From CAZHFA01 sp964534945 (GTDB taxonomy: Bacteria > Bdellovibrionota_C > UBA2361 > CAKMMH01), in NCBI GenBank assembly GCA_964534945.1, contig CAZHSB010000003.1:3333-67332 (forward strand): DNA of 64,000 nucleotides, read 5' to 3'. Shown in pieces: positions 27,683 through 37,538 of the stretch. Both the position numbers and the translations under genes were made by a program. Position 1 is the first letter of the stretch. Each line of letters starts with the position of its first letter. Under the pieces are notes generated by a model. It did not search any database. It saw only the letters and a list, made by a program, of their open reading frames with translations, and was not told the DNA's origin.

Positions 27683-29851
27683 ATGGGAATCTTGTATAAG
27701 AAATCAATTTTACTACTAAAAAATGTCTTGCCAACTGTTAATGGTTTTTTAATTGGAGTGTTAACTCTCTTTTTGTTAAATCCAAATTTTGCGATATTTC
27801 ATAAAAAAATTCCCTCTCATCTCTTTCTTTTAGGCTCTTGCACTCTTGCAGTAATCTTGCTCTTTGGGCTTTTAAAAACCAAATTTAAGATAGAACCTTT
27901 TGGAGCATTTTTATCTTTAATCTTATTACTTCTTAGCAATACATTAAACGCCCCTTATAATCTGCTTCAAGGCCCTATCATAAAAGGAGAGATTATCCTT
28001 TTTTCTTTTTTTGTTTTTTTATTTTTTAAAAAAATAAACATTATAAGTTTTTTACTTTTTCTCTCCCCTCTTTTTTTATTTTTGATTTTCTCTTATGAAT
28101 CTTCAGGAGGCCTTGTTTGGTCTGACGATAATCCAACATTCCTTTATAGATTGGAATTATTAAAAAAATTTTTTCCAAACATTCCTTTCTTTTATACAGG
28201 CTGGAATGCAGGTCTTGATGCAAGGGATTTTTTTGCGACAGGAGCAATAAATGTTTTTTTATTATCGTATCCTTTAATAGTATTTTTAGATTTATCAAAA
28301 CATTTTAATCTGATTTTATCTTATATATTATTTTTATTACTTCCAATTTTTACCATTATTTCATGCAAAATCTTAAAGAAAGATTGGAAATTTATAAGCA
28401 TTGCGACATCATTATCGTTAACAACAAACCTTTTTTGGTATCGTTGGGCGTTAAAATACGGGACTTTAGGATTTATCACCAGTACTTGTTTAATTCCATT
28501 AGTTTTTACACTAACTCAAAAGTTTTTAAGTAAAGAAGAAAATTTATCAACGAATGAAGCATGGGCTCTCATTTTGCTAACTAGCCTTATGCTCCTTTGG
28601 ACACCTACAGGACTTGTTTTTATTCCTTGCTTTATTTATGCCTTAATCTTTTTACCTAGAATTTTAAAAAAAACACATTTAAAAAAAATTATTTTAGGAT
28701 TATTAATAATTAATCTTCCTTGGATTTGTGTATTTTGGTCTGCATCAAATGTCGGAAATTTTTTAACCATTGAAAAACCATCTATTAGTACTGTTTCAAA
28801 AGATAAAAAAATTCCTCCCCATGAAGTGGCAACAGGTTTTAAGACTACAACTCAAAAAAAGATTAATCTAGAAAAATCACTCAAGAATCTTCGCGAAACT
28901 TTTATCCCAATGAATCCTTTATTACTATTATTTCCTTTGTCTGGACTTATTTTTCTTCCGCGCTCTTATAAAAATTTATTCTTATTAACAGCCATTTGGT
29001 TGATTTTTTTAGGAACAACTGTGTCACAATTAAAACCACAAATGGAATTTGACAGAATGTTAATCATATTAGGTGTTTTATCGGCAACTCCAACAACAGC
29101 AGGAATTTATCACTTTTTTAGTAAAGATTCTTTAAAAAACAAAATTGCGATCAGTATTACGCTTGGAATTATTTTTTCATCAATTTTTGCCACAGGTTCA
29201 ATGTTAAAAAATAGGACACTAGAGATTTATTATCGTCAAAATAATAGCGTAAAAAATTTAATTTCTTTTTTAAGAGATTATCCAGCAAGCGGACGTATTC
29301 TCTTTTCTGGTTTTGTCCTTCATCAATTTGGAGAGGGGCACATCGCTCCCCTTCCTATATTGACAAAAAAACAAATAATCGCATCAACACCATTTCATAA
29401 TGTTTGGAAATACACTCAAGTTTTTCCAAAGGAGTTTATGAAATATGATAAGATAAAAGACTATCTTTCTTTAATGAATGTCGAGCTTGTCATTGCACAT
29501 GAAAAATTTTGGCGAGATTATTTTTTAAAGGATCAAGATTTTATAGAAATATTTAAATATGATAATTACAAAATATTTAAATACAAAAAATTTATAGATT
29601 CTTATGTCATAACTGGAAAAGTAAAAAATTTAAAAGTATCAGAAAATAAGATATCTTTTACCCCACTAACTAATTCTGTTGTGTTGAAATTTAATTTCTT
29701 TCCCTTTTTGACTACTAACAACTGCAAGATCACAAAAGAACAAGTTTCGGATTCCCTAAATTTTATAAAACTTTCTAATTGCAAAATAGAGGAATATACA
29801 ACTATAAAATCAAAAAATGCACTTTTAAGGATTTTTAATAATGGAAAATAA
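27683..29851 (+). CDS. Large multispanning membrane protein, GT-C/YfhO-like
   Basis: A 722-residue protein with about fourteen spans over the first 500 residues and a soluble C-terminal domain. Near residue 150 is VWSDDNPTFLYRLELLKKFFPN, an acidic first-loop motif like that of membrane GT-C transferases and the YfhO/PTPS-related membrane family (DxD/E-type). Later, ASGRILFSGFVLHQFGEGH resembles the YfhO-type C-terminal segment. It probably handles a polyprenyl-linked sugar or glycosylates a surface product; the substrate is unknown. It overlaps the next gene by 11 bases, so the two form a pair. Confidence 0.65.
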   Translation: MGILYKKSILLLKNVLPTVNGFLIGVLTLFLLNPNFAIFHKKIPSHLFLLGSCTLAVILLFGLLKTKFKIEPFGAFLSLILLLLSNTLNAPYNLLQGPIIKGEIILFSFFVFLFFKKINIISFLLFLSPLFLFLIFSYESSGGLVWSDDNPTFLYRLELLKKFFPNIPFFYTGWNAGLDARDFFATGAINVFLLSYPLIVFLDLSKHFNLILSYILFLLLPIFTIISCKILKKDWKFISIATSLSLTTNLFWYRWALKYGTLGFITSTCLIPLVFTLTQKFLSKEENLSTNEAWALILLTSLMLLWTPTGLVFIPCFIYALIFLPRILKKTHLKKIILGLLIINLPWICVFWSASNVGNFLTIEKPSISTVSKDKKIPPHEVATGFKTTTQKKINLEKSLKNLRETFIPMNPLLLLFPLSGLIFLPRSYKNLFLLTAIWLIFLGTTVSQLKPQMEFDRMLIILGVLSATPTTAGIYHFFSKDSLKNKIAISITLGIIFSSIFATGSMLKNRTLEIYYRQNNSVKNLISFLRDYPASGRILFSGFVLHQFGEGHIAPLPILTKKQIIASTPFHNVWKYTQVFPKEFMKYDKIKDYLSLMNVELVIAHEKFWRDYFLKDQDFIEIFKYDNYKIFKYKKFIDSYVITGKVKNLKVSENKISFTPLTNSVVLKFNFFPFLTTNNCKITKEQVSDSLNFIKLSNCKIEEYTTIKSKNALLRIFNNGK

Positions 29852-31601
29852 CATAAAAAATATTTTTGTTACATCATTAGTGTTGTCTATTTTTATATTT
29901 ATATTCATGGTCTCATCTTTGTCATACTATAGCGATAGTTCTCTTGCTCTTCTTGATTTAAATAAAAATTCTTGGATTCCAGTACTAGATTTTTCCTCAA
30001 ATTCCTATTATATGTGGAAGTTTTACAACTTATTCTTTAACTGTTCATTATTTTTAACAGATTTATTAAATTTAGATTTTAATCTCACATTGTATCTTTT
30101 TAATCTATGTGTTTTTCTTATTTCCATTATTTTCTTATCAAAAAATATTAATAAAAATTTATCGGTTATAGCTATTATCTTTTTTTCAATAAACTTCATT
30201 CTTTTAATCACTCTCTTATACGGAAATAAAACTTTCCTTATTTCAAGCATCTCATTATTACCATTATATATTTTAGCCCTTAAAAACTTATACGAAAAAA
30301 AGTCTAATATACTCTTTAATATTCTATTTTTTATATTAATTAGTATTTTATTAGCAAAGACCTCAAACCATTTTTCTTTTTTGTATATTATCTTTTCTGG
30401 GATTTTAGTTTCTTGCATTTCAGAAATGCCGTTTTTTAAAACTAATTTTATCTTTTATATTTTTAGTATCATCTATTCACTAAAACATATTATTATTTCT
30501 ATCCCATTATTACCAAAAATTTTCTTTCCTTGGTACGCCAAAGTCGTTCCTGATGACGGACTTGCTGGAAATATAATGCCTTTATTAAATGAAGGAACAG
30601 AAATTCCATTTCTAAATGAAAATTTAGAAATGAATTTATATTCTCCATTCATTTTTATTTTTAGTATTTATATTTTATTTATTATAATTAAATATTTTAA
30701 ATCTAAAGATGTTTCATTAAAGAAATTGTCTTTTTTAATTTCTTTTTTTATTCTTTCTTTTATTATAGATCTTTATTTTCCTAAGAATATTTCGTCTATT
30801 TTTTTTATAAAAACATTACAAAGAATTATTCCAAGTATTTTCTTATTTTCACCGTACCCAATATTTTTATTTTTAATGTTATTTTCATTTTTTATTTTTA
30901 TCCTAAAAAGACCCCAAAATTTTATTTTCATTTTTTTATTAAATATTTTTTTAAGTTTTTTCATTGTAACAGCCCATCGATATTCTCCAATTTTTATCAC
31001 CGATTCGACAATTTCATATATTGAAAAATTGCAAAAAAATAAAGAGTCGCTAACTTCAAATTCAATTTTACTTTCGCCATCTACTGCCGTCATTAAAGAA
31101 TATGGACTTCAGTATTATGAAAAAAAAGATATGCTATTTAATAAAAAGCATTTTAAAAATATTTTAACCTTATCTCCCACTCTTGATTCAAATTATAATA
31201 AAGATTCTCTAAAAAACATTTTAAGAAAATCCCCCAAAGCTCGTTGGGGATCAAAAAAAAGCAGGCAAGATGGTGATGAATGGATAAAAATAATTCTGCC
31301 AAATGAAATGACATTAACAGGAGTTTTTATATCAACTGGGAATTTTAAAACGGATTTCCCTGATGAGCTTGAATTTGTGGATTGCAATAGCAATAAACTA
31401 ATTATGAGACAAAAAAATTTAGGTAATGTTGAGTTCACACCTAATGGGTATCCATATTATGGCGCGCAAGATAAAGTTACTTTTCTTTTTCCAAATAATA
31501 TTACTACCAATTGCTTACTGATAAAACAAGTTGGCAAAAACAAAAATTACGACTGGTCAATTTCAACTATAAAATTTATTTTAAAAAGCAGTAATATTTA
31601 A
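29841..31601 (+). CDS. Multispanning membrane protein with a C-terminal beta domain
   Basis: A 586-residue protein with eleven or twelve spans up to about residue 385, then a soluble region. The last 130 residues (SRQDGDEWIKIILPNEMTLTGVFIS ... DWSISTIKFIL, positions about 455-583) have the pattern of a discoidin/F5-8C-like carbohydrate-binding beta sandwich. I do not recognise the family beyond a general GT-C resemblance. It is translationally coupled to the preceding membrane gene. Its stop overlaps that of the convergent coupling ATPase gene by four bases, so no terminator separates them. Confidence 0.6.
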   Translation: MENNIKNIFVTSLVLSIFIFIFMVSSLSYYSDSSLALLDLNKNSWIPVLDFSSNSYYMWKFYNLFFNCSLFLTDLLNLDFNLTLYLFNLCVFLISIIFLSKNINKNLSVIAIIFFSINFILLITLLYGNKTFLISSISLLPLYILALKNLYEKKSNILFNILFFILISILLAKTSNHFSFLYIIFSGILVSCISEMPFFKTNFIFYIFSIIYSLKHIIISIPLLPKIFFPWYAKVVPDDGLAGNIMPLLNEGTEIPFLNENLEMNLYSPFIFIFSIYILFIIIKYFKSKDVSLKKLSFLISFFILSFIIDLYFPKNISSIFFIKTLQRIIPSIFLFSPYPIFLFLMLFSFFIFILKRPQNFIFIFLLNIFLSFFIVTAHRYSPIFITDSTISYIEKLQKNKESLTSNSILLSPSTAVIKEYGLQYYEKKDMLFNKKHFKNILTLSPTLDSNYNKDSLKNILRKSPKARWGSKKSRQDGDEWIKIILPNEMTLTGVFISTGNFKTDFPDELEFVDCNSNKLIMRQKNLGNVEFTPNGYPYYGAQDKVTFLFPNNITTNCLLIKQVGKNKNYDWSISTIKFILKSSNI

Positions 31602-33766
31602 GACTTCTTGGATCGTTTAAAGGACGTAACAACACCTCTAATTCTTTTCTTTGGAGTACTAAGCTTAAATTTCTGAGCCTCAACACGATCAAGATTCTGT
31701 TGAGGGGATTGATTTTCATTTTTCATTTTTGGTATCATCTTCCCTACTTCTCCTTGAGATTGTTTTGACGCCGATGACAAACTCTTATTTTCTTCTACAT
31801 TTTTTTGTCTAAATCCCATTGATGATAAATCTAATGATTTACTTAAAATAGGCTTATCAGGAGGAATTATAGTCTGATGACTTCTTGATTTTTCTTCATT
31901 ATCATAGTCTTTAGAAACCTTTTTTGAGTTGTTTGAATCTTCTTCATCGTCTAATGCTGAATATTCAATGGAATAGATTTTTTCATCTACCCAATCTGCC
32001 AAACCAATTTCATCACTTTCTACTTTTTCAAATTTATTTATATATTCTCTCCCTTCCCATGTTGACGGAAGATCTGCATTAAACCAAAACGAACGACCTT
32101 TTACAATTGTTCCATTTCCAAGATCAAAATATGCCAATCCTTTTTCTGCAGACATTTCATGCTTTAATTCTTCAGAACTCACCAAATCAGTTTCCGCCTC
32201 TTGAATACTAAAATTTTGAGACTCTCCCCCGCTTTCTTTTAATCCAAAGCCTGTATTAATAACATTTGAAGAAACACCACTTCCAATAGAGCGTTTCACC
32301 GTATTAATTTTTCCGATCCATTCTGCCATATCTTGAGCAGTTTTATTATCTCCTAAACGCATCATAACTTTTAAGTTTACATTTGCCATAACACGTTCAT
32401 AAAACGATTCACTTAACCCAAGAGAATTATCCATTAATCCACCTGTAGATTGTGCACCAAAAAGCAATGAAAAACGTCCCTTTCTTGCAAGCTCAAAAAG
32501 ATTCGCCCAAGTAGGACCAAAAGTTGAGGAACCTTCATCTATAATAACCAAATGCGGATCTTCCAAGTTATGTTGCCTAGACGATGTAATTTCTCCTATA
32601 GAAACTTCCAAATCTTCTCTAAAGAGTTTAACCATTCGTGCAGCGCTTTCTGCCTCTTCTAATCTTGGAAGCATAAAATAAATAAGTTTTCCACGTAAAA
32701 TTGCATCTGTTAAATTTAGATCTGTATAGTTTGTACAAAAGATTCCCCCCATTGCAGAACCACTTATTGCATGAAGTTCAGAAGAAATACCTCGCAAATT
32801 ATCTGTAATTTTTGAAGTATCCAAAACTCCCTTGGCAGTTCTATAACTTGCCGCTAAATGTCCAAGCTCAACCAATGCTTGCTTTGCTCCAATTTTTTGA
32901 AGCATATCTTTTAAATGAGGATAAGATAAATTAAATGCTGAAAGTGCTACAGCGACATCCTTTATTGACCAAGCAAGGCCAAAACTTTCTAGAGCCCTAA
33001 TCATTCTATTTATTGAATCTGCCGCCAATCTATCATAATGTTTCGTAGAGCTTTGATCAGATGTCGGAGGAAGCCCCGCACGCAAAATCTTTCTAGCTTT
33101 TACATCAGGACGTTGGTTTGTTAATACAAAATTATATGAATGAACAGTATCAAATGGATCTATTACTATCAAATCTTCTATTCTTCCCGTGATCAATGCC
33201 ATTAATATGATATCTGCCAAAACCCCAGAATCTCTTTTGGCGTCTATAAAAGTAAAACCGCTAGCTCTTCCTCTTGCCATTTGTTGAAGCATAATTGATT
33301 CAAGCCATAATGTTTTTCCAACTCCAGTTTTTGCGAATACACAACCATGACTGCACATATCATTGTCACTAATCCATAATGGCTCTCCAGAATCTAAACT
33401 AAACCCAACAAGATATTTATCAATAATTTTTTTCCCTTTTGCTCGAGATTCGTTAAGCGCTTCTTGAAAACAATCTCTTTGAGGTGGCATTCCAAGGACA
33501 TCTCTGCCTCCTCTAAATTTAATTTCATTTTTTCTTTCATATTCAACAGCAAAGTCCCTAGAAAAAACTTTTGCAATATTACAATAAAAATATGTTGGGA
33601 TTATGCATCCAATAAAAAATAGTAAAAAAGCAGGAGCATTAACAAAAATTGGAAAAGAGACAATAATAATTACTAAAATAGTAGCAAACACTGCATGAAA
33701 AATTGCTTTATCGTGTATGCTTTTTCTTTTTTCTTTAAATGTAACTTTATCGTACTGTCTTGCCAT
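31598..33766 (-). CDS. Type IV secretion coupling ATPase, DotL/TrbC-like
   Basis: A 722-residue VirD4-family protein: two N-terminal spans (about 25-62), Walker A AKTGVGKT at 145-152 after an SGEPLWISD strand, FTFIDAKRD (171-179), LIVIDPFDTVHSYNF, Walker B LVIIDEG at 406-412, and sensor GAQSTGG near 447. The GEPLWISDND lead-in, the GRIEDLIVIDPF segment and a long low-complexity C-tail (about 590-722) resemble DotL/IcmO and IncI TrbC more than F TraD. The coupling ATPase picks up substrates and feeds the channel. Its ATG overlaps the stop of the partner gene by one base (TAATG). It is transcribed away from the channel genes but adjacent to them. Confidence 0.8.
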   Translation of the reverse strand: MARQYDKVTFKEKRKSIHDKAIFHAVFATILVIIIVSFPIFVNAPAFLLFFIGCIIPTYFYCNIAKVFSRDFAVEYERKNEIKFRGGRDVLGMPPQRDCFQEALNESRAKGKKIIDKYLVGFSLDSGEPLWISDNDMCSHGCVFAKTGVGKTLWLESIMLQQMARGRASGFTFIDAKRDSGVLADIILMALITGRIEDLIVIDPFDTVHSYNFVLTNQRPDVKARKILRAGLPPTSDQSSTKHYDRLAADSINRMIRALESFGLAWSIKDVAVALSAFNLSYPHLKDMLQKIGAKQALVELGHLAASYRTAKGVLDTSKITDNLRGISSELHAISGSAMGGIFCTNYTDLNLTDAILRGKLIYFMLPRLEEAESAARMVKLFREDLEVSIGEITSSRQHNLEDPHLVIIDEGSSTFGPTWANLFELARKGRFSLLFGAQSTGGLMDNSLGLSESFYERVMANVNLKVMMRLGDNKTAQDMAEWIGKINTVKRSIGSGVSSNVINTGFGLKESGGESQNFSIQEAETDLVSSEELKHEMSAEKGLAYFDLGNGTIVKGRSFWFNADLPSTWEGREYINKFEKVESDEIGLADWVDEKIYSIEYSALDDEEDSNNSKKVSKDYDNEEKSRSHQTIIPPDKPILSKSLDLSSMGFRQKNVEENKSLSSASKQSQGEVGKMIPKMKNENQSPQQNLDRVEAQKFKLSTPKKRIRGVVTSFKRSKKS

Positions 33767-35652
33767 TATTCTTCCTCTACACTTTCAAGTTTCATAGCAG
33801 AATTTTTCGTAATTTTAACTTTCTTTATTCTTTCTATTGGATCACTCCATTTTGGACCGAGAAAATCAATAAGTTTTGACGTCCTAAAAAGAACCATCCC
33901 CAACTCATCTTTTATTTTGTCTGTCTCCATTAAAAATTTACAGTCAACTACTCCACTATAAGAAACATATCTATCTGACACTCTTTTCCCAAGCCAACTA
34001 AAAGCATTAAGGCATGAGCGTAAATTTTGCCAAACAATAATATCATCATCATTTAATAAATATTTTCTCAATTCTAGTTTTGTTTCTTCTGAAAAACTTC
34101 TTAAGAAATCATTATTATCATCTGATAATTTTTTTTGCTCAACTTGAGAAATCATATTTTCTGTTTCTCTTTTATGAAAAACTTTTGCAATTAAAGGCGA
34201 CATCTTTATGAGATCATCTCTTAAAGCGCTTGGCAAAATCGAGTTTATTAAATTAATTTTTACAAAAAGTTGTCCAGAATCTGTAACAAAAAAATCATCT
34301 GATAACTGTGCAACATGCTCTATACTTTCAACAAAAATTTTTGTCCATGTCTTATGAACTTCCGTAGATTTTGCAAAAAATAACAGTTCATCTAATATAG
34401 AATTTACATTATTAAAATTTAAAATAAGCTCTAACCATTGCCTTAATAAATACGATTCCACCGTCATATTTAGTGGCATTCTAATCGTTAAGAAATCACT
34501 TTTCCTTTCGGTAAAAATCAAAGCCTTTCTTAACATTTCTCTTTCATCAAAATCATATTCATCTCCATAATATTGTGATGAATGTAAAACTGCCCTCGCA
34601 CAAAGATGAGGATAATTAGATTGTATTGCCCATCTATCATTAGAAATGTGTTCATAAGCTAAGATTCTTCCAGCTTCTAAGGCTAAAATTGCTGTGGCAA
34701 TATTTTTATAGGAAATATTATCTAAATCTTTTTTCATATTTTGAGTAAGGCACATTAGCATACAATCTTTCTTAGTGTTTCCAAAAGAATTGACATTAAG
34801 CTCCCTATCGAGATCTTTTATTTCTCCCTTTATTTCATATGCGGCATTTAAGAATTCAAATGTATCTTCAAATAAATTGCCTATTTTAACTCCATCTTTA
34901 ATAAATGCGGGATATTCATAATGATATAATATTATGGATGCAAGATATTGATTAGTTAAATTATTAGCACCATATTTTTCTAAAAGTTCAAAAAAAGCAG
35001 ATTTTTTATATGTTGTATATGGGACATAGGACAAGCAAGTAAGCCCAGGGACATGAAGTGTAGGATTCCCATTTTTATCACATTTTTTTATTCCTGCCTT
35101 AACGCCAGAAAAGAATACTCTCCCATTTCCAGTAACTCCTAAAATATCTCGTGCCACATATGGTTTTACACTTAATATTGTTTTAATAACACAATATACA
35201 ACAAAGATAAACCAAACTTTCCAACAAGCAATTAACACAAAAAATATTTGCAAAACACTAATACACAAAACAAGGCAAAGAGAAATAACAATAGGAGATG
35301 ATTTAAAATTATCATAAGTAAATAAAAAGATTTTAAACACTGATATAGAAATCAATGAGAAAGAGATTTCTTCCCCCGTAGTTCCAAAACGAGAAATCCA
35401 CGAATTAAATTTTTGGAATGTTCTGACCAAAGGCGCATCGCTTTCAATCCCCCTAATATTAATATCAAGTGAAATACTGTAAACTTCTTCATTCACATCT
35501 TGCAAGTTTGAGATAGCAGGCACCATCTGAAAGAAAAATATCGAACATACCATTAGCCCAAGAAAAATATATGCATAGTATACAGATTTGTTTTTCTCCA
35601 TAAAAACTGATAAGTCAGTTGTATCTGCATTATATTTAATATTTTTAGACAT
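33766..35652 (-). CDS. Membrane partner of the coupling ATPase, DotM/TrbA-like
   Basis: A 628-residue protein with one N-terminal span (about 25-42), a second hydrophobic pair (about 120-165), and a long cytoplasmic domain. The region around 340-420 (AYEHISNDRWAIQSNYPHL, AVLHSSQYYGD, MLRKALIFTERKSDF) resembles the DotM/IcmP/TrbA helical core, in which short blocks end in an LWxxL-type segment. The match is weak. The strongest support is that dotM-dotL (icmP-icmO, trbA-trbC) occur in this order and coupling, as here. It is much longer than DotM (about 380 residues). It probably stabilises the ATPase and recruits substrates. Confidence 0.5.
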   Translation of the reverse strand: MSKNIKYNADTTDLSVFMEKNKSVYYAYIFLGLMVCSIFFFQMVPAISNLQDVNEEVYSISLDINIRGIESDAPLVRTFQKFNSWISRFGTTGEEISFSLISISVFKIFLFTYDNFKSSPIVISLCLVLCISVLQIFFVLIACWKVWFIFVVYCVIKTILSVKPYVARDILGVTGNGRVFFSGVKAGIKKCDKNGNPTLHVPGLTCLSYVPYTTYKKSAFFELLEKYGANNLTNQYLASIILYHYEYPAFIKDGVKIGNLFEDTFEFLNAAYEIKGEIKDLDRELNVNSFGNTKKDCMLMCLTQNMKKDLDNISYKNIATAILALEAGRILAYEHISNDRWAIQSNYPHLCARAVLHSSQYYGDEYDFDEREMLRKALIFTERKSDFLTIRMPLNMTVESYLLRQWLELILNFNNVNSILDELLFFAKSTEVHKTWTKIFVESIEHVAQLSDDFFVTDSGQLFVKINLINSILPSALRDDLIKMSPLIAKVFHKRETENMISQVEQKKLSDDNNDFLRSFSEETKLELRKYLLNDDDIIVWQNLRSCLNAFSWLGKRVSDRYVSYSGVVDCKFLMETDKIKDELGMVLFRTSKLIDFLGPKWSDPIERIKKVKITKNSAMKLESVEEE

Positions 35653-36044
35653 TCAAAAAAACCAATAAACAAAAAAATAAACCAATAACTAAAATTAGTA
35701 TCTTATCATAATTTTAAGATATTTTTCAAAAGATATCCTTAAATAGAAGTCGGTAAAATATTTCTAAAAATATAGTCTTTTTTCATGTTATAACTTGGTA
35801 TGAGTTTAGAATTTAACAAAAGATACGCCGTTTTATATTCTGACAAACATATTATTTATGACTTGTCCTTATAATACAATGAGTTAAAAATATCATTAAA
35901 AAATCAATAATCTCTTTTTTAAATAAAAAAATAAAATATTGAAGCATTTTTTTTTGTATACCGATTCCATGAGGTAGGAATTTAACTTAGTTTTGTTAAG
36001 ATTTTTACAACATGTACCGAAAAGGTCTCTTAGGAGAAGGTTTT
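35653..36044. promoter_or_regulatory. Divergent promoter region between the two T4SS transcripts
   Basis: 392 bases, very AT-rich, separating the leftward coupling pair from the rightward channel operon. A perfect TATAAT at 35870-35875 faces right but has no good -35 at 16-18 bases; CTGACA at 35840-35845 is too far away. No operator-like palindrome was found. Both T4SS transcripts must start here. Confidence 0.45.
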
Positions 36045-36398
36045 ATGAAATTATTTAACACATCTTTTTTCTTATTGTTTTCTATTTTTCTACTCATTCC
36101 AATCAATGTTTTTGCAGAAGACGCGCCTTTTATAGAACAAGCAACAGATGCACAAATCAAAAAAGCTCAAGGACATTATGCACGTTCTCGTTCATTATTG
36201 ATTGCAGCTGTAAATGAGTTCGATAGAGCTACTGCTGTCGCAAATCCAGAATCATTGCTTGATGTAAGTAGATTTAGAACGACTTTGATAGATAGAGCTG
36301 AAGAGCTTGAAAGGATATTAGATCCACAACCAAGATCTTCAAAAGAAGGAGTTCGCTTCTCTCCTGACACTAGACTATTAGGAGAAGCTGTTAATTAA
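36045..36398 (+). CDS. Small exported protein, first gene of the T4SS operon
   Basis: A 117-residue protein with a signal peptide (MKLFNTSFFLLFSIFLLIPINVFA, cleavage about residue 24). The start is the ATG at 36045, which has AGGAG upstream; an ATG at 36012 would add 11 charged residues before the signal and is rejected. The mature part (about 93 residues) is helical and polar (DAQIKKAQGHYARSRSLLIAA) without a second hydrophobic segment, so it is not a typical pilin. I do not recognise it. Its place at the head of the channel operon suggests a periplasmic component or a processed substrate. Confidence 0.7.
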   Translation: MKLFNTSFFLLFSIFLLIPINVFAEDAPFIEQATDAQIKKAQGHYARSRSLLIAAVNEFDRATAVANPESLLDVSRFRTTLIDRAEELERILDPQPRSSKEGVRFSPDTRLLGEAVN

Positions 36399-36430
36399 CT
36401 TAAGTTTTGTAGGTTTTTAATAAAGGAAAT

Positions 36431-36859
36431 ATGGACAACGGAGAAGTTATTCCAAATCTTGATAAACCTTGGGAATTTTTAATGGCAAGGCTTCATGAGT
36501 GGTTATCAGGAATGATATTTGCTCTTATCGTGAACGAAGTACTATTTACGAATACAGCAAATGCCATGCCATTTATCGTATCAATAATGATTTTGTCCAC
36601 TTATGGAATGGCTTGTGCAAGAATAAAATTTGCTGATGGCACAAGAGGTTGTGTAAATTGGTGTAGCACAAAAATGGGGATACCTCCTCGAGATATTCCG
36701 ACGCCAGCCGAGCTACAACCGATTTGGAGTGGAGCGCCATTAAGAAGATTAAAAAGTGATACTCTTTTTATGATATTAGGATTTGATGAATTCTTTTTAG
36801 AGCGAAAAAAAGAGGAACTTCAACGAGAACAAGATGAAAATTATGAAGAAGGGTTTTAA
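36431..36859 (+). CDS. TraL/VirB3-like inner-membrane T4SS protein
   Basis: A 142-residue protein with two close spans (about residues 27-43 and 45-65) preceded by PNLDKPWEFLMARLHEWL and followed by a polar loop KFADGTRGCVNWCSTKMGIPP. In outline this is the VirB3/TraL plan: an N-terminal proline-containing segment, two helices and a cytoplasmic tail. The W/P pattern fits TraL, and the position directly before the TraE-like gene is that of traL in F-like systems. VirB3 proteins bind the VirB4 ATPase. The gap to the next gene is two bases. Confidence 0.6.
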   Translation: MDNGEVIPNLDKPWEFLMARLHEWLSGMIFALIVNEVLFTNTANAMPFIVSIMILSTYGMACARIKFADGTRGCVNWCSTKMGIPPRDIPTPAELQPIWSGAPLRRLKSDTLFMILGFDEFFLERKKEELQREQDENYEEGF

Positions 36860-36861
36860 TT

Positions 36862-37524
36862 ATGGTGAATTTAAAAGATACAACTAAGAAAGTTTTAGAT
36901 AACGCCAACGTAACTAATTACAAGCGTGGCGAAGATACTATAAGAATCTGGGAAGGATACAAGGAACAAGCTGTCTTATGGCGTGCCCTTTCTATTATTC
37001 AACTTCTTGCGACAACTGCGATATCAATACTTTGTATTATTTTATGGCAAACAAGATCAATTACACTAAGTGTTCCTCAAAGACCAGTCCCTGGACAATA
37101 TAACACTCAAGAAATTCCAGATGCGGATTTTATTGAAGCTGCAAATTCATTTATTAGTCTTCTTGCAACTTTTCAACCTTATGTTGCCGAACCACAGTTT
37201 AACAGAGCTGCAATGATGTTGCACAACAGTTTTCTTGATAAGTTTACAGAAACTTTTCTTGTCAATGAATTGAAAGCCATTAAAGCAACTTCCCTTTCTC
37301 AAGTATATTTTATAGATCCTATGAAAACACAAATAGAAAGGACAAGAAATAATATTGTTAAGGTTACATTTTATGGAAAAAGACATAAATACATCGGCGG
37401 CCAAGAGGTTGAACCCGTTGGCACTAGATATGATATAACATTAACGACTCTTCCAAGAAATGATTTAAATCCTCTTGGAATAGTTATACTAGATCTTTCA
37501 ATGGAGAAAATTAGTAATAATTAA
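36862..37524 (+). CDS. traE: TraE/VirB8-like T4SS inner-membrane protein
   Basis: A 220-residue protein: cytoplasmic N-terminus (about 1-38), one span (about 43-63), then a periplasmic NTF2-like domain. The pattern DADFIEAANSFISLLATFQPYVAEP, LKAIKATSLSQVYFIDPMK and YDITLTTLPRN corresponds to the F-type TraE family (span, aliphatic loop, D..Y...L.L..n.tP, F.p). DotI/IcmL of Dot/Icm has the same VirB8-type fold, so the two cannot be fully separated. It would act as an inner-membrane assembly factor. Confidence 0.7.
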   Translation: MVNLKDTTKKVLDNANVTNYKRGEDTIRIWEGYKEQAVLWRALSIIQLLATTAISILCIILWQTRSITLSVPQRPVPGQYNTQEIPDADFIEAANSFISLLATFQPYVAEPQFNRAAMMLHNSFLDKFTETFLVNELKAIKATSLSQVYFIDPMKTQIERTRNNIVKVTFYGKRHKYIGGQEVEPVGTRYDITLTTLPRNDLNPLGIVILDLSMEKISNN

Positions 37525-37538
37525 AAAAGAGAGAAATT

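Noticed and set aside
35870..35875. TATAAT as a firm T4SS promoter
   Set aside because: The -10 is perfect but the region is so AT-rich that this can occur by chance, and no -35 is at the right spacing.
36045..36398. TraA-type pilin
   Set aside because: The processed protein has no second hydrophobic segment typical of conjugative pilins.
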